From Legionella londiniensis (GTDB lineage Bacteria > Pseudomonadota > Gammaproteobacteria > Legionellales > Legionellaceae): a stretch of DNA of 64,000 nt. Numbering within the stretch: the stretch's first letter is position 1; each line of letters opens with the position of its first letter. Positions 28,850 through 38,106 of the stretch are shown one piece after another. The notes below the pieces were generated by a model. That model made no database searches. It was not told the DNA's origin and saw nothing but the letters and a program-made list of their open reading frames with translations. The stretch spans positions 146,811 to 210,810 of the forward strand of contig NZ_LNYK01000033.1 in the NCBI RefSeq assembly GCF_001467825.1, read 5' to 3'. The translations under genes and the position numbers were made by a program.

Positions 28850-28943
28850 GTTTATGCCTTATATCAAAACTAATTCATATCATCGCAAGTCAGGACAAGC
28901 GCATGGGTGTTCAAAAAAGCCGTTTAACACTTTCTGTGCATAA

Positions 28944-29258
28944 TCAGGTTGCAGAGCAGCCTAATAATTTAAACCACGCCCAATGACTTTCATCTGCTTC
29001 ATGTTCTTTTATCCCGAGACTAAGCATATTCGGATTAATCGATAAACTGCGAGCCGCTTGAGGCTGACTGACATCTGAAGTTTTCAAAGACGCAATTTCT
29101 TTCGCTCTTAACCCCAAACCAAATGAGCAATAAATAAGCGCCATATTTCTTTCCGGAAGTTGTGAGTTTTTTGCAACAATTGGCAGTCGTTTGAATTCAC
29201 CTCCGTTAAGACATTCGCTTTGCCTTCTCGCGGCATCAATGTTCCTATTAGTGCCTAA
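28944..29258 (-). pseudogene. Tyrosine recombinase (integrase) remnant
   Basis: A frame open from 29258 to a stop at 28944 contains AARRQSECLNGGEFKRLPI, then LPERNMALIYCSFGLGLRAK and EIASLKTSDV, the start of the catalytic core of phage-type integrases, with the first catalytic Arg in GLRAKE. The frame has no ATG upstream of 29144, lacks the N-terminal DNA-binding part, and after the Arg box runs into unrelated sequence, so the His-x-x-Arg and Tyr motifs are missing. It is a relic of a mobile element. The surrounding DNA up to about 30550 is AT-rich compared with its neighbours. Confidence 0.7.
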
Positions 29259-29267
29259 TTATTATAT

Positions 29268-29291
29268 AAAAAATGGCTGTTTCCAAAGCCA
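29268..29291 (-). terminator. Possible terminator hairpin on the minus strand
   Basis: TGGCT (29274-29278) and AGCCA (29287-29291) pair around an 8-base loop. On the minus strand six T follow at 29273-29268. It lies just upstream of the integrase remnant and may be part of the old element; no minus-strand gene ends here now. Confidence 0.35.
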
Positions 29292-29527
29292 AAAAAACCG
29301 GTATCGTCTACAACTCTTACCAGCATTAATGAGTTCCTCTTTTTTAAAAATTATAGGATGTCTTAGTTAAATAGAGTTTATGGGTTCAGTTTCTTGTTAG
29401 AAAAAATTTAGTTAATGCATGCCATCCAAACTTAATGCAACTAAAAGTAGTTGCTAATATTTAATTTTATCGCTATGCTAATTTAAAAACATCTGGCATG
29501 GATAATGACAAAAAAGGAAGATCTGTT

Positions 29528-29863
29528 ATGAAAAATATGCTGAAATACAAAGGTTACTATGGCTCAATTCATCTTGATGAGGATGATCTTATTTTTTATG
29601 GAAAAGTTGAGTTTATAAAGGCTTTGATCAGTTACGAAGGTGAAAGTGCTGCTGAGATAAAAAAGGCATTTGAAGAAGCTATTGATGATTATTTGGCCAT
29701 GTGCAAACAGGAAGGAATCAAGCCTGAGAAACCCTTCAAGGGCACATTCAATGTTCGTGTCGGGGAATCGCTACACGAAAGAGCCGCTATTGCAGCTACC
29801 GAAAGAGGGATTAAACTCAATGAGTTTGTTAAGCAGGCGCTAGAGCATGAGTTAAAAGTTTGA
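29528..29863 (+). CDS. hicB: Solo HicB-family antitoxin-like protein
   Basis: About 111 residues. The N-terminal part (MLKYKGYYGSIHLDEDDL, IKALISYEGESAAEIKKAF) is the degraded RNase-H-like HicB domain, and the C-terminus (FNVRVGESLHERAAIAATER, then KLNEFVKQAL) is a ribbon-helix-helix DNA-binding part. The ATG at 29528 follows AGGAAG by 7 bp, better than the ATG at 29498. No HicA toxin was found upstream or downstream, so it is an orphan that may act as a repressor. It is 9 bp before crcB, so it probably shares a transcript with the fluoride genes. Confidence 0.82.
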   Translation: MKNMLKYKGYYGSIHLDEDDLIFYGKVEFIKALISYEGESAAEIKKAFEEAIDDYLAMCKQEGIKPEKPFKGTFNVRVGESLHERAAIAATERGIKLNEFVKQALEHELKV

Positions 29864-29872
29864 GAGGATAAA

Positions 29873-30250
29873 TTGAGCAATGCATTGTTGATTTTCTTTG
29901 GCGCAGGGTTTGGTGGTGTATGTCGCTATTGGATGTCCAGTGGATTCTATTGGCTTTTAGGGCGCAAGTTTCCTTATGGAACTCTGATTGTTAATTCAAC
30001 TGGTTGTTTTTTAATGGGGTTATTGTTTACTCTTATTTTAGATAGGTTTAATGATATAGGGCAGCAATTACGCGCACTATTATTAATTGGTTTTCTGGGT
30101 GGATATACTACTTTTTCTTCCTTTTCGATAGAAACAATCAATTTATATGAAAGCGGGGATTGGCTTGGTGCAAGTTTAAATATACTGCTCAGTATCACTA
30201 TGTGTATTGTTCTGACGTGGTTAGGAATGGTTTTGGGAAGGCAATTATGA
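29873..30250 (+). CDS. crcB: Fluoride channel CrcB (Fluc)
   Basis: The 125-residue protein has four transmembrane helices and the Fluc hallmarks GAGFGGVCRYW, FPYGTLIVNSTGCFLMG and GFLGGYTTFSSFSIE. It forms a dual-topology dimeric channel that lets fluoride leave the cytoplasm. The start is a TTG at 29873 with GAGAGG just before it; no in-frame ATG gives a full first helix. It overlaps the DUF190 gene as ATGA. No fluoride riboswitch core was recognised upstream, so control may be through the adjacent HicB-like protein. Confidence 0.93.
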   Translation: MSNALLIFFGAGFGGVCRYWMSSGFYWLLGRKFPYGTLIVNSTGCFLMGLLFTLILDRFNDIGQQLRALLLIGFLGGYTTFSSFSIETINLYESGDWLGASLNILLSITMCIVLTWLGMVLGRQL

Positions 30251-30549
30251 GGACATTGGATGTTATTGTTGTTCGAATTTATATTACAGAATCATCAAAT
30301 TTGCTCAATAAACTTGTCAGTTACTTGAAAACTGAGGCTAAAATTAGAGGGGTTAGCGTATTTCGGGCTGTTAGTGGATTTGGAGAAACAGGTAATCATG
30401 TAGCATCACTAATAGATTTATCCCTTGATTTGCCCTTGACAATTGAATTTTTTGATCAAAAAGATAAAGTGGAAGTGGCTCTGGAACATTTGAATAAAAC
30501 AGTAAAGCCTGAGCATATTCTTTTCTGGAATGCGAAGGTGAATGCTTAG
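30247..30549 (+). CDS. DUF190 protein (CrcB-associated)
   Basis: About 100 residues, small and PII-like in size, with LVSYLKTEAKIRGVSVFRAV and a later LTIEFFDQKDKVE, the pattern of the DUF190 family that is often encoded next to crcB. The ATG at 30247 overlaps the crcB stop. PII-like DUF190 proteins may regulate the channel, but the role is not established. Confidence 0.85.
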   Translation: MRTLDVIVVRIYITESSNLLNKLVSYLKTEAKIRGVSVFRAVSGFGETGNHVASLIDLSLDLPLTIEFFDQKDKVEVALEHLNKTVKPEHILFWNAKVNA

Positions 30550-30624
30550 GCTGAATATGCGGTAAAACATTTCATTGTAAAAAGCAAAATAGATGCGCAA
30601 ACCTTCCAGAAGCGCAGTTGCTCA

Positions 30625-31989
30625 TCATCGCAAATGTGAACGCTTGAAAAAATCGATTGTAGAGGTAGTTAAATCATCTCGGTAAAGGGTGGGTTCTTTT
30701 GCAAGGTTTGGACAGATATAGAGAATATTTGCCAATGGATAGGACCAGTTTAATGGAGATACTGCGCAAAATGGGAATGCCGCATGAATGGTATTGTAAA
30801 CCCTTTGGCTATATTCGTCCTGAAATAATGGATCCGCAATGATATTGACGATTAACAAACCGCCCTCGCTCAGATGGCTTGCCAATGATTGAAAATATTC
30901 AACCGTAAGCAGAGCCTGGGGAATTGTTGCCTGGTGGCTGTAAACATCAGAAACAATCGCGTCATAGCGCTCACTGGTCTGTTGCAAATAGCGCCGCGCA
31001 TCCTGGCCAATAAATTGGCCTCTCACCGGCTCTAATAGAAAATATTGTTCCGCAAGTTTTTTGATATCAGGGTCGATATCCACATATGTTACGGCATTGT
31101 TATAGGTTCCGGCCGCGGTAAAGGTAAATCCGCCAGCCCCTATGACGAGAATTTTTTTATGGCGGAATTTCAAATCCTCAAACAAAATCTTACGGATCAT
31201 CTCAATATAGGGATAGGCCATTTTATCGGGAGTAATCAAGGAACTGCTGGATTGATTAATTTGTAATACACGGCTTAAGACCGAAGACTCAATAATTCGA
31301 TAGTTGCCATAGTTATTCGTGCGGATAAAGGTATGACGCTCAATATCCACATTTAAAAATAAAATAAACACAAGTCCCACAAACAGCAAAGCCAGCCGCA
31401 TAAAAGAGAAAGTCTCCTTGCGGTACAAGAGCAACACCAGTAAAAATAGCAAAATACAATTGACAGCCACAGTCCATGCCACACCCAGGTAATGGAACAG
31501 CAATAAAGACGTGAGGATGGCGCCCAGAAACGAACCGATGGTGCTTAAAAATAAAGCGCTGCCGCTGATCCGGCTGACACGCTGCTCCCGGCTGAAGAGA
31601 TTCGTGGTGATCGGCACTGTCTGGCCAAGCCAGTAAACGATGGGAGCCAAAACCAGCAAGAGATAAAGCCCAAGGCTCAATAAGAAAGGCATATTGGCCT
31701 GAAAGGCGGTTAAATAATAAAACAGGGCTATAAAGCTGTAACTTAAGCCGATGCCAATCCAGATCATGCTGAGTGAGAAATTGCGGCAGAGCTGCTGAAA
31801 AAACTTGTCCTGATACACCCCGCCTCTCCAGTATCCCAGAGCCAGAAAAAGCAAAAAAAAGCCAATGATGATACTGGTTATGAGTACACTTCCCCCAAAG
31901 AAAGGCAGCAACTGACGAATAGTAAGAACTTCTATGGAAATGGTAATAAATCCTTCAAGCAGGAGAATGGCATAAAGAAGATTCAGCAT
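30625..31989 (-). CDS. Membrane-anchored spermidine-synthase-like protein
   Basis: The 454-residue protein has about six or seven transmembrane helices in residues 1-215 and a C-terminal Rossmann domain with the nucleotide-binding motif ILVIGAGGFTFTAAG, acidic VDIDPD, and IVSDVYS, as in spermidine synthases. The fused membrane/spermidine-synthase-like family is widespread, and whether members make polyamines is unproven. The active-site aspartates are only partly conserved. It is a single gene. Confidence 0.8.
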   Translation of the reverse strand: MLNLLYAILLLEGFITISIEVLTIRQLLPFFGGSVLITSIIIGFFLLFLALGYWRGGVYQDKFFQQLCRNFSLSMIWIGIGLSYSFIALFYYLTAFQANMPFLLSLGLYLLLVLAPIVYWLGQTVPITTNLFSREQRVSRISGSALFLSTIGSFLGAILTSLLLFHYLGVAWTVAVNCILLFLLVLLLYRKETFSFMRLALLFVGLVFILFLNVDIERHTFIRTNNYGNYRIIESSVLSRVLQINQSSSSLITPDKMAYPYIEMIRKILFEDLKFRHKKILVIGAGGFTFTAAGTYNNAVTYVDIDPDIKKLAEQYFLLEPVRGQFIGQDARRYLQQTSERYDAIVSDVYSHQATIPQALLTVEYFQSLASHLSEGGLLIVNIIADPLFQDEYSQRVYNTIHAAFPFCAVSPLNWSYPLANILYICPNLAKEPTLYRDDLTTSTIDFFKRSHLR

Positions 31990-32197
31990 GAATGATTAAC
32001 CTCTTGGAAGTTCACGCGAACTATCCTACCACTTCCCCTGATGCTTGCGAACCAAATTTCTGACTTAAAGAGCCGATGCGGTATGCATTTAATTGACAGC
32101 GCAACTTACAGAAAGTAAATTTTTATTACATAATTTCTCTTCGTCAGTTAAAATACCTTGTTTACCCCATTAAAAACCCCATTGGGTTGTACTGTGC

Positions 32198-33406
32198 ATG
32201 CATATGAAACTCAGCGCTTTATTGATTGTTCTTGCCCTGATTTTTATTGAATGGCTGGATTTCAGCCTGTATTTATATTTAGCCAAGCCGATATTTTCAA
32301 AAGAATTTTTTCCTGAATCGAATCTTGGCCTTACCCTCACTTTTGCCATATTTGCTGCTGCATACCTGGCTCGGCCAGTAGGCGGGTGGCTTTTTGGCCG
32401 CGAAGCTGATTTAAATGGCAGGCGAAAACCCATGGTTTTTTCTGCTTTGCTCATGGGCATATCGACTCTTGGCATATGCATTCTGCCAGGTTATGCCGAG
32501 ATAGGTTCGCTTGCAGCCTGGCTGTTATTGGCAATGCGCATCGGCCAAGGCTTGGCTCTGGGCGGGGAAATCAACACCTCAGGCATGTTTTTAATCGAAC
32601 ATCACCCGCAAAAACCCCTGCTGGCAGGAAGTCTCGTTGCAGCCAGCGGCGCTGCAGGATTATTCCTGGGAGGCGCCATTGCCGCAATGTTACAATATGC
32701 CGCCATGACCTGGGCATGGCGTTTGTTGTTTGCGTTAGTCGGCGTCATATCCTTATTGGTCTGCGGCCTTCGCAAACAATTGCGCGAATCTCCGGAATTC
32801 CGTCCTGCGTCAGAAAGATTAACCCGTCAGTTGCTCAAACGCCACTGGCGAGGGTTAGTGAATATTGCGGCAATAGGCGCATATGTCAGCGTGATGGTTT
32901 ATCTGTGTAATGTATACTGGCTGTCTTATGCTATCGATAGCCATCTATGGAGCAATGTACGTGTTGCATGGTCTGGTTCGCTGGCACAGCTCGCTTCCGC
33001 CTTGATTGCTCTGCCGATTGCTTGTTACAGTAACCCCCAATCTACACGGCGCTTGCTCCAGCTTAGCATGCTGTTTCTGTTCATAAGCGCTCCTGTACTG
33101 TTTTACACAACAGCCATTCACGCCGAATTTTACGTTTATCTTGCGCTCATGGGCTATATTCTCGGAAATGGCTTTATCTGCGCTGCCTTGTTCTTTTTTC
33201 TTTATCAGCAACTGCCGGTTGAGTTTCGTTGTCAGGGAGTCTCTACCATCTGGGCATTGGCCGCAAGCCTTGGCGCACTTTTTCTTCCTGTTGCAGAGCA
33301 TGTAGTCAAACAGTTTCACCTCTACTGGCTGCCTGGTTTTATGGTGAGCACGGTAGCGCTTGTTACCTTCACCATCATCAGCCTGAACCGGAAACAGCTG
33401 GATTAA
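32198..33406 (+). CDS. MFS transporter, metabolite:H+ symporter (MHS) type
   Basis: The 402-residue protein has twelve predicted helices. The MHS/ProP-like signature is visible: an N-terminal EWLDFSLYLYLA, then FAAAYLARPVGGWLFG and a DLNGRRKPMV loop between helices 2 and 3, followed by RIGQGLALGGE. Related proteins import osmolytes, citrate, alpha-ketoglutarate or shikimate with protons; the substrate here cannot be told. A hairpin terminator follows, so it appears monocistronic. Confidence 0.88.
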   Translation: MHMKLSALLIVLALIFIEWLDFSLYLYLAKPIFSKEFFPESNLGLTLTFAIFAAAYLARPVGGWLFGREADLNGRRKPMVFSALLMGISTLGICILPGYAEIGSLAAWLLLAMRIGQGLALGGEINTSGMFLIEHHPQKPLLAGSLVAASGAAGLFLGGAIAAMLQYAAMTWAWRLLFALVGVISLLVCGLRKQLRESPEFRPASERLTRQLLKRHWRGLVNIAAIGAYVSVMVYLCNVYWLSYAIDSHLWSNVRVAWSGSLAQLASALIALPIACYSNPQSTRRLLQLSMLFLFISAPVLFYTTAIHAEFYVYLALMGYILGNGFICAALFFFLYQQLPVEFRCQGVSTIWALAASLGALFLPVAEHVVKQFHLYWLPGFMVSTVALVTFTIISLNRKQLD

Positions 33407-33433
33407 GCAAAAGATCCTCAGAAATTGGCACAG

Positions 33434-33459
33434 GAAGCTCCTTTCAAGCTTCTATTTTT
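33434..33459 (+). terminator. Probable rho-independent terminator after the MHS transporter gene
   Basis: GAAGCT (33434-33439) and AGCTTC (33447-33452) pair around a 7-base loop, followed by TATTTTT. It lies 27 bp after the transporter stop and before psd. Confidence 0.55.
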
Positions 33460-33519
33460 ACTGGCAGATGTTTCTTTTCCCCGGTATGATGCTCTAACCT
33501 TGATTTTTATTAACCAGAA

Positions 33520-34407
33520 ATGTTTTCAGATTATTTAAAGACATTCCCACAATATGTTATTCCCAAAACAACTTTAACCACATTTGCAGGATTTTTAGCC
33601 AATAGCAAAAATCCCTCCGTTAAGAACCGCCTGATTCGCCATTTTATTCGCCGCTTCGGGGTTGATATGAGTGAAGCGCTGGAAGAAAACCCGGAAAATT
33701 ATGCCTCCTTTAATGATTTTTTTATCCGCCGCCTTAAACCTGAGTGCCGCCCTTTCTCTTCAGCGGACATTATTTCGCCAGTAGACGGGTTTATCAGTGA
33801 AATCGGCCAAGCCAGCCAAGGCAAACTGCTACAGGCAAAAGGCTGGTATTACTCTATCCATGAACTGTTGGCAAGCCAGCAAGACATCTCGGCACAATTT
33901 GCTGAAGGATTGTTTGCTACGCTTTATCTGTCTCCCAAAGATTATCACCGCGTGCATATGCCAATTTCCGCAAAGCTCATCGAGATGATTTATGTGCCGG
34001 GCAAGCTCTTTTCTGTCCAGCCCGCAACCACCCGTGTTATTCCCCGCCTGTTTGCCCGTAATGAACGCCTGGTGGTTTTTTTTGCGACAGATGCAGGCTT
34101 AATGGCCATGGTGTTGGTTGGCGCCACGATTGTTGGCGGAATTGGAACCAGCTGGCACGGCGATATCGTGCGCGGGCGAAAGAAAGTTACCTTTGATTAT
34201 CCACAAGATGAGAAGGCCATTAACCTATCTAAAGGTGAAGAGCTCGGATACTTTAAACTCGGTTCTACGGTCATCGTTTTATTCGCAAACAGCAACGCAG
34301 TCCGCTGGCAAGAAGATCTTAAGGCAGGAGAAAAAATTCGTCTTGGGCAAGCATTAGGATCCCTGCAATTGGACATGGACAAGCAAATCAAGGCTTCTAT
34401 ACTATAA
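33520..34407 (+). CDS. psd: Phosphatidylserine decarboxylase proenzyme
   Basis: The 295-residue protein fits the family. It has [15 protein letters not shown] and [12 protein letters not shown] in the N-terminal half, YHRVHMP in the middle, and the autocleavage motif LGST (in [11 protein letters not shown]), where the Ser becomes the pyruvoyl group of the alpha chain. Psd makes phosphatidylethanolamine at the inner membrane. A hairpin with a T-run follows the stop. Confidence 0.95.
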   Translation: MFSDYLKTFPQYVIPKTTLTTFAGFLANSKNPSVKNRLIRHFIRRFGVDMSEALEENPENYASFNDFFIRRLKPECRPFSSADIISPVDGFISEIGQASQGKLLQAKGWYYSIHELLASQQDISAQFAEGLFATLYLSPKDYHRVHMPISAKLIEMIYVPGKLFSVQPATTRVIPRLFARNERLVVFFATDAGLMAMVLVGATIVGGIGTSWHGDIVRGRKKVTFDYPQDEKAINLSKGEELGYFKLGSTVIVLFANSNAVRWQEDLKAGEKIRLGQALGSLQLDMDKQIKASIL

Positions 34408-34422
34408 ATTAAGAATAGACGA

Positions 34423-34474
34423 ATGATGCCAAAAATTGCTGGTTGATTTTAGCATCATGCTTCGGTAATTTTTT
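34423..34474 (+). terminator. Probable terminator after psd
   Basis: ATGATGC (34423-34429) pairs with GCATCAT (34452-34458), extended inward by AAAA/TTTT pairs, and a run of six T lies at 34469-34474, ten bases after the stem. The spacing to the T-run is longer than ideal. Confidence 0.45.
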
Positions 34475-34505
34475 CATAATCCACTTATATTGCCAGGAGC
34501 GTAAA

Positions 34506-34766
34506 GTGACGGAATACATTTATAAAGGTTTTAAAATTTCATACAACGTTGAATCACTCGAACTTGCAGGCGGAGGAAACCTCTATAAGGCGGACGGAAG
34601 CGTTACCTACCTGCTTCACAAACCCAAATCCTTTGCCCCCGTTAAATTTCATACAGAATATGAGTCGTATTCGGGCGCAGAGCATGAAATCAAAAAAATG
34701 CTTGAAAATTATATCGACTTTGAACTGCAAAGCTATTACGAAATGGCAAAGGAAAAAACCCGTTAG
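34506..34766 (+). CDS. Small conserved-looking protein of unknown function
   Basis: An 86-residue soluble protein that begins MTEYIYKGFKISYNVE and is rich in aromatic and charged residues, with a helical C-terminal third (HEIKKMLENYIDFELQSYYE). The start is a GTG at 34506 with a good AGGAG six bases upstream, which decides against the longer ATG start at 34443. No known domain is recognised. It stands alone between psd and the tRNA gene. Confidence 0.6.
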   Translation: MTEYIYKGFKISYNVESLELAGGGNLYKADGSVTYLLHKPKSFAPVKFHTEYESYSGAEHEIKKMLENYIDFELQSYYEMAKEKTR

Positions 34767-34801
34767 CAATCCAGTGAAACTGATGGGTTGCTGAATTTGA
34801 G

Positions 34802-34888
34802 TGGTACCGAGAAGAGGACTCGAACCTCCACGGGGTCGCCCCCACTAGCACCTGAAGCTAGCGTGTCTACCAATTCCACCATCTCGGC
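34802..34888 (-). tRNA. tRNA-Leu (anticodon CAG)
   Basis: The minus strand gives an 87-base type II tRNA: acceptor GCCGAGA pairing with TCTCGGT (one G-T pair), a D arm with GGTAGAC, anticodon loop TTCAGGT with anticodon CAG, a long variable arm (GGGGGC-GACCCC region), T arm GGTTCGAGTCC, discriminator A and an encoded CCA. These are the features of a bacterial leucine tRNA reading CUG. Confidence 0.95.
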
Positions 34889-34898
34889 ATGTGACGCT

Positions 34899-34927
34899 AA
34901 ATTACTCAAGAATAGTTAAACTGTCAA
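34899..34927 (-). promoter_or_regulatory. Probable sigma-70 promoter of tRNA-Leu
   Basis: On the minus strand TTGACA (plus 34927-34922) is followed after 17 bases by TAATTT (plus 34904-34899), placing the start of transcription just before the tRNA 5' end at 34888. The -35 box is perfect, the -10 box is weak. Confidence 0.5.
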
Positions 34928-35163
34928 TCATTATTTAAACTTTGGCTATGTAAATTTCAAAAGTATTCAATTCTTTTAGTTTTTTGGGAATATACAATCT
35001 TGCACAGTGCAGCATTCTAGATAAAGATTGAAAAAATTTAGTCTGCGCGCTTTTTATGGGATTCTCAATATATTTATGAGTCAGTTGTCCTGTTTTTTAA
35101 CAAATAGTACACCGGCACGAAATATCGGGTACACTTACTCTACCTAACCCTACGGTATTGCTT

Positions 35164-35946
35164 ATGTCGCTGATTCGTTTTCTGGAAAAATCACTTGATG
35201 CCTGGTTTGCTCTGCTTCCGCAGCCAAAACCTGCTTGTGAAATCGCGCGAAACGCGCGGCTCATCGCCCATCGCGGCGCGCACAACAAAAAGTTACAGAT
35301 AATAGAAAATACCCATGCGGCTTTCAAAAGAGCGCAAGCACTTCAGTGCTGGGGCATAGAACTTGACATTCACGCTTCGAAAGACGGTGTGCTCATTGTC
35401 AATCACGACCCAACCCTAAAACGCCTCTGGAACAAGAATGCAACGATTTCGGAATGCGATTACACAACCATTGAGCTTTTGGCGCCACAAATCCCAACCC
35501 TTGCTTCGGTCATTGCAGCTTATGGCAAATCCATGCATTTATTTATTGAATTAAAAGCGCCTTTTTATGCCGTAGATGAGCTGGCAGAAGTATTGAAACC
35601 CTTAAATCCATGTGAAGATTATCATCTATTGAGCCTTGAGCAAGAGATTTTTTCCTCCTTAACCCATTTCCCACGGGAATCGTTTCTATTAGTGCCGGTT
35701 GAGCACAATGTCCGTGAATTTTGCAATCTGAGCATTCAAAAAGGCTATGGAGGGGTGCTGGGTCATTATTTCCTGCTGTCCAATTCATTAATTAACGCAC
35801 TAAGAAAGGAAAAACAAATCGCAGGCGTTGGGTTCATCAATTCAAAATACAGCTTATACCGGGAGCTCAATCGCGGTTTGACTTATCTTTTTACCGATGA
35901 TGCAGGGACCGTGAGTCATTCTTTACAGCAATTATGCAAGGCATGA
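35164..35946 (+). CDS. Glycerophosphodiester phosphodiesterase family protein
   Basis: About 260 residues with the GDPD signatures LIAHRGAHN (catalytic His-Arg), a following ENTHAAFKRA, and IELDIHASKDGVLIVNHDPT (metal and second His). It hydrolyses glycerophosphodiesters to an alcohol and glycerol-3-phosphate. No signal peptide is clear, so a cytoplasmic enzyme is likely. The ATG at 35164 is used; the TTG at 35158 adds two residues only. A strong terminator follows. Confidence 0.9.
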   Translation: MSLIRFLEKSLDAWFALLPQPKPACEIARNARLIAHRGAHNKKLQIIENTHAAFKRAQALQCWGIELDIHASKDGVLIVNHDPTLKRLWNKNATISECDYTTIELLAPQIPTLASVIAAYGKSMHLFIELKAPFYAVDELAEVLKPLNPCEDYHLLSLEQEIFSSLTHFPRESFLLVPVEHNVREFCNLSIQKGYGGVLGHYFLLSNSLINALRKEKQIAGVGFINSKYSLYRELNRGLTYLFTDDAGTVSHSLQQLCKA

Positions 35947-35949
35947 TGA

Positions 35950-35986
35950 CAAGGCATTATTGCTGTTAGCAACAATGCCTTGGTTT
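35950..35986 (+). terminator. Strong rho-independent terminator after the GDPD gene
   Basis: CAAGGCATT (35950-35958) pairs with AATGCCTTG (35974-35982), and an inner TTGCT/AGCAA stem closes a GTT loop, giving about 14 base pairs with one mismatch, followed by TTTT at 35983-35986. It lies 4 bp after the GDPD stop and 15 bp before the convergent fumC stop. Confidence 0.75.
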
Positions 35987-36000
35987 TGGCCATTTTGATA

Positions 36001-37392
36001 TTATTCAGGCGACACCATTTTTTCTGGTTTCACATATTCATCAAATTGCTCAGCTGTAAGATACCCAAGCTTTACCGCTGCTTCCTTAAGGGAAATGTCT
36101 TCATGGTGGGCAGTCTTGGCGATTTTTGCTGCTTTGTCATAGCCAATATGCTGATTCAGCGCTGTCACCAGCATTAAAGAATGATGCAGATAGTATTCAA
36201 TTTGCTTCTTGTTCGCTTTTAATCCTTCAACGCAGAATTCTCTAAACGAACGACAGGTATCAGAAAGCAGATTAAGCGAATGAATAACATTAAAAATAAT
36301 AACCGGCTTGAATACATTAAGCTCAAAATTTCCCTGGCTGCCGGCAACAGTAACCGCAGTATCATTTCCCATAACCTGTACGCAAACCATGGTCATTGCT
36401 TCAGATTGGGTAGGGTTAACCTTGCCGGGCATGATGGAAGAACCAGGCTCGTTTTCTGGCAAAACAAGCTCGCCAATGCCGCAGCGCGGCCCTGATCCCA
36501 ACCAGCGGACATCATTTGCTATTTTCATTAATGCACAAGCGAGGGTCTTTAATACTGCATGAGCCATGACCAACGCATCATGCGATGCAAGGGCTGCAAA
36601 CTTGTTGGGCGCTGACACAAAAGGCAGGCCAGTCAGGCTTGCAATATGTGCGGCCGCCTTTTCGGCAAATTCAGGGTGGGTATTTAAACCTGTACCCACA
36701 GCCGTGCCTCCCAAAGCCAGTTCATAAAGTTCCGGCAGGATGAGGTCAATGCGAGCGATGCAGGCATCAAGCTGTGCAACATAGCCTGAAAATTCCTGCT
36801 CCAACGTTAATGGCACGGCATCTTGCAAGTGAGTCCGGCCAATTTTAACAATGCCCTTAAACTCCTCCATTTTAGCCGCAAGACTATCACGGAGCGCCTG
36901 CACGGCGGGCAACAGTTTTTTCTTAAAAGCTACGGCCGCCGCAATATGCATGGCAGTAGGGAAAGTATCATTGGATGATTGGGACATATTGACATGATCA
37001 TTCGGATGAATGGGAGTCTTGCTGCCGAGTTTGCCTTGAGCCAGCTCTATAGCCCTGTTGGCAATGACTTCATTTGCATTCATATTGGATTGGGTGCCGC
37101 TGCCGGTCTGCCAGACGTGCAAAGGGAAATGATTATCAAGCTTGCCCTGGCTGACTTCCTCTGCGGCCTTGCAAATCAGAACTGCTTTTTCTTCAGGCAG
37201 TTTCCCAAGTTCGCAATTGGTCAGCGCCGCTGCTTTTTTTAGGATGCCGAAGGCATGGGTCACCTCGCGGGGAATAATATCGCCCCCAATATTAAAATGG
37301 TGCAAAGAACGCTCGGTCTGAGCACCCCAATATTTATCGGCAGGGACTTGAATCTCCCCCATGCTGTCTGTTTCTGTCCGAGTTTTATTCAT
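36001..37392 (-). CDS. fumC: Class II fumarate hydratase FumC
   Basis: The 463-residue protein has the class II signature [13 protein letters not shown] with the catalytic Ser loop, plus [25 protein letters not shown] and [13 protein letters not shown]. It interconverts fumarate and malate in the citric acid cycle without an iron-sulfur cluster. It is a single gene on the minus strand; its promoter should lie in 37393-37601. It marks the edge of the IS-containing patch. Confidence 0.97.
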   Translation of the reverse strand: MNKTRTETDSMGEIQVPADKYWGAQTERSLHHFNIGGDIIPREVTHAFGILKKAAALTNCELGKLPEEKAVLICKAAEEVSQGKLDNHFPLHVWQTGSGTQSNMNANEVIANRAIELAQGKLGSKTPIHPNDHVNMSQSSNDTFPTAMHIAAAVAFKKKLLPAVQALRDSLAAKMEEFKGIVKIGRTHLQDAVPLTLEQEFSGYVAQLDACIARIDLILPELYELALGGTAVGTGLNTHPEFAEKAAAHIASLTGLPFVSAPNKFAALASHDALVMAHAVLKTLACALMKIANDVRWLGSGPRCGIGELVLPENEPGSSIMPGKVNPTQSEAMTMVCVQVMGNDTAVTVAGSQGNFELNVFKPVIIFNVIHSLNLLSDTCRSFREFCVEGLKANKKQIEYYLHHSLMLVTALNQHIGYDKAAKIAKTAHHEDISLKEAAVKLGYLTAEQFDEYVKPEKMVSPE

Positions 37393-37601
37393 TATATTCT
37401 CTTTTTTAAACGTTGGTTGAGTGTGCGTTGGTTATAAGCATTTCTTATAGCAACAAGCTTTATCTGATAAGGTTCGTTCGCGCCATAAAAGCAGCAATGA
37501 CTTTTATGCTCGGCCCGCCATAGTTTAGCACAGAGAAGAAGTCTCCAAAAATCTGGATTGACCGTTTCTGCCGGGTCAACAGGGCAAAATCATATTTTGC
37601 A

Positions 37602-38026
37602 CTAAATTTGCCCAGACAAGAGTTCACTTCTAGATTTATCAGACCAAATAGCCTTTTTTAATTTTCCCTTCATGCTATTTTTCTGGAGATGAAGCCGAGC
37701 CAGATTGAGGGCAAACCTACGAAGCAAGGCTAGATTTTCTGCTGAATTGTCTCTGCATATTCTTGAGTCATCTTCTTTATAGGTCACATCCAACACCCAG
37801 TGATTGCATTCATGTGCCCAGCGCCGAAAACGATTGTACGTCCGCTTCCATGGCCCATATCTTTCCGGCAAATGATGCCACATTGCTCCACTGCGGATCA
37901 CCCATAAACAGCCATTTCAAATAAACGGTTATCTGTCCCTGTTCGACCCCTATCTGTCACTTCCCCTGGAAGCAATGGCTCTAATTTACGCCACTGCTCC
38001 GTTGTTAATTCATACCGCGCTGTCAT
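37602..38026 (-). pseudogene. Chimeric transposase remnant: IS5-type N-terminus joined to ISAs1-type C-terminus
   Basis: Reading from 38026, MTARYELTTEQWRKLEPLLP and NRLFEMAVYG match the N-terminal part of IS5-family transposases (DUF4096). A stop then interrupts; one base missing in GTTTATGGG explains it, since the next frame continues VIRSGAMWHHLPERYGPWKR and YNRFRRWA (from 37901). At about 37803-37814 the homology changes abruptly to NHWVLDVTYKEDDSRICRDN and LLRRFALNLARL, which is the C-terminal end of ISAs1-family transposases. The last part is one open frame to 37602. So two different IS relics were joined by a deletion or recombination. No function is expected. Confidence 0.8.
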
Positions 38027-38106
38027 TTGACCATCATTCCGTTGAAATTGTGAAAAAACCAGTGTGCGGATTTTTTCATTTTACTCAATTTAGGTGGTGA
38101 TTGAAC

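Noticed and set aside
29292..29527. Fluoride riboswitch upstream of hicB-crcB
   Set aside because: The conserved GGTGATGG-type core was not found by eye; a covariance search would be decisive.
34802..34888. tRNA-Leu as the attachment site of a genomic island
   Set aside because: No integrase or repeated tRNA 3' end was seen near it; the integrase remnant is about 5.5 kb away with intact core genes such as psd in between.
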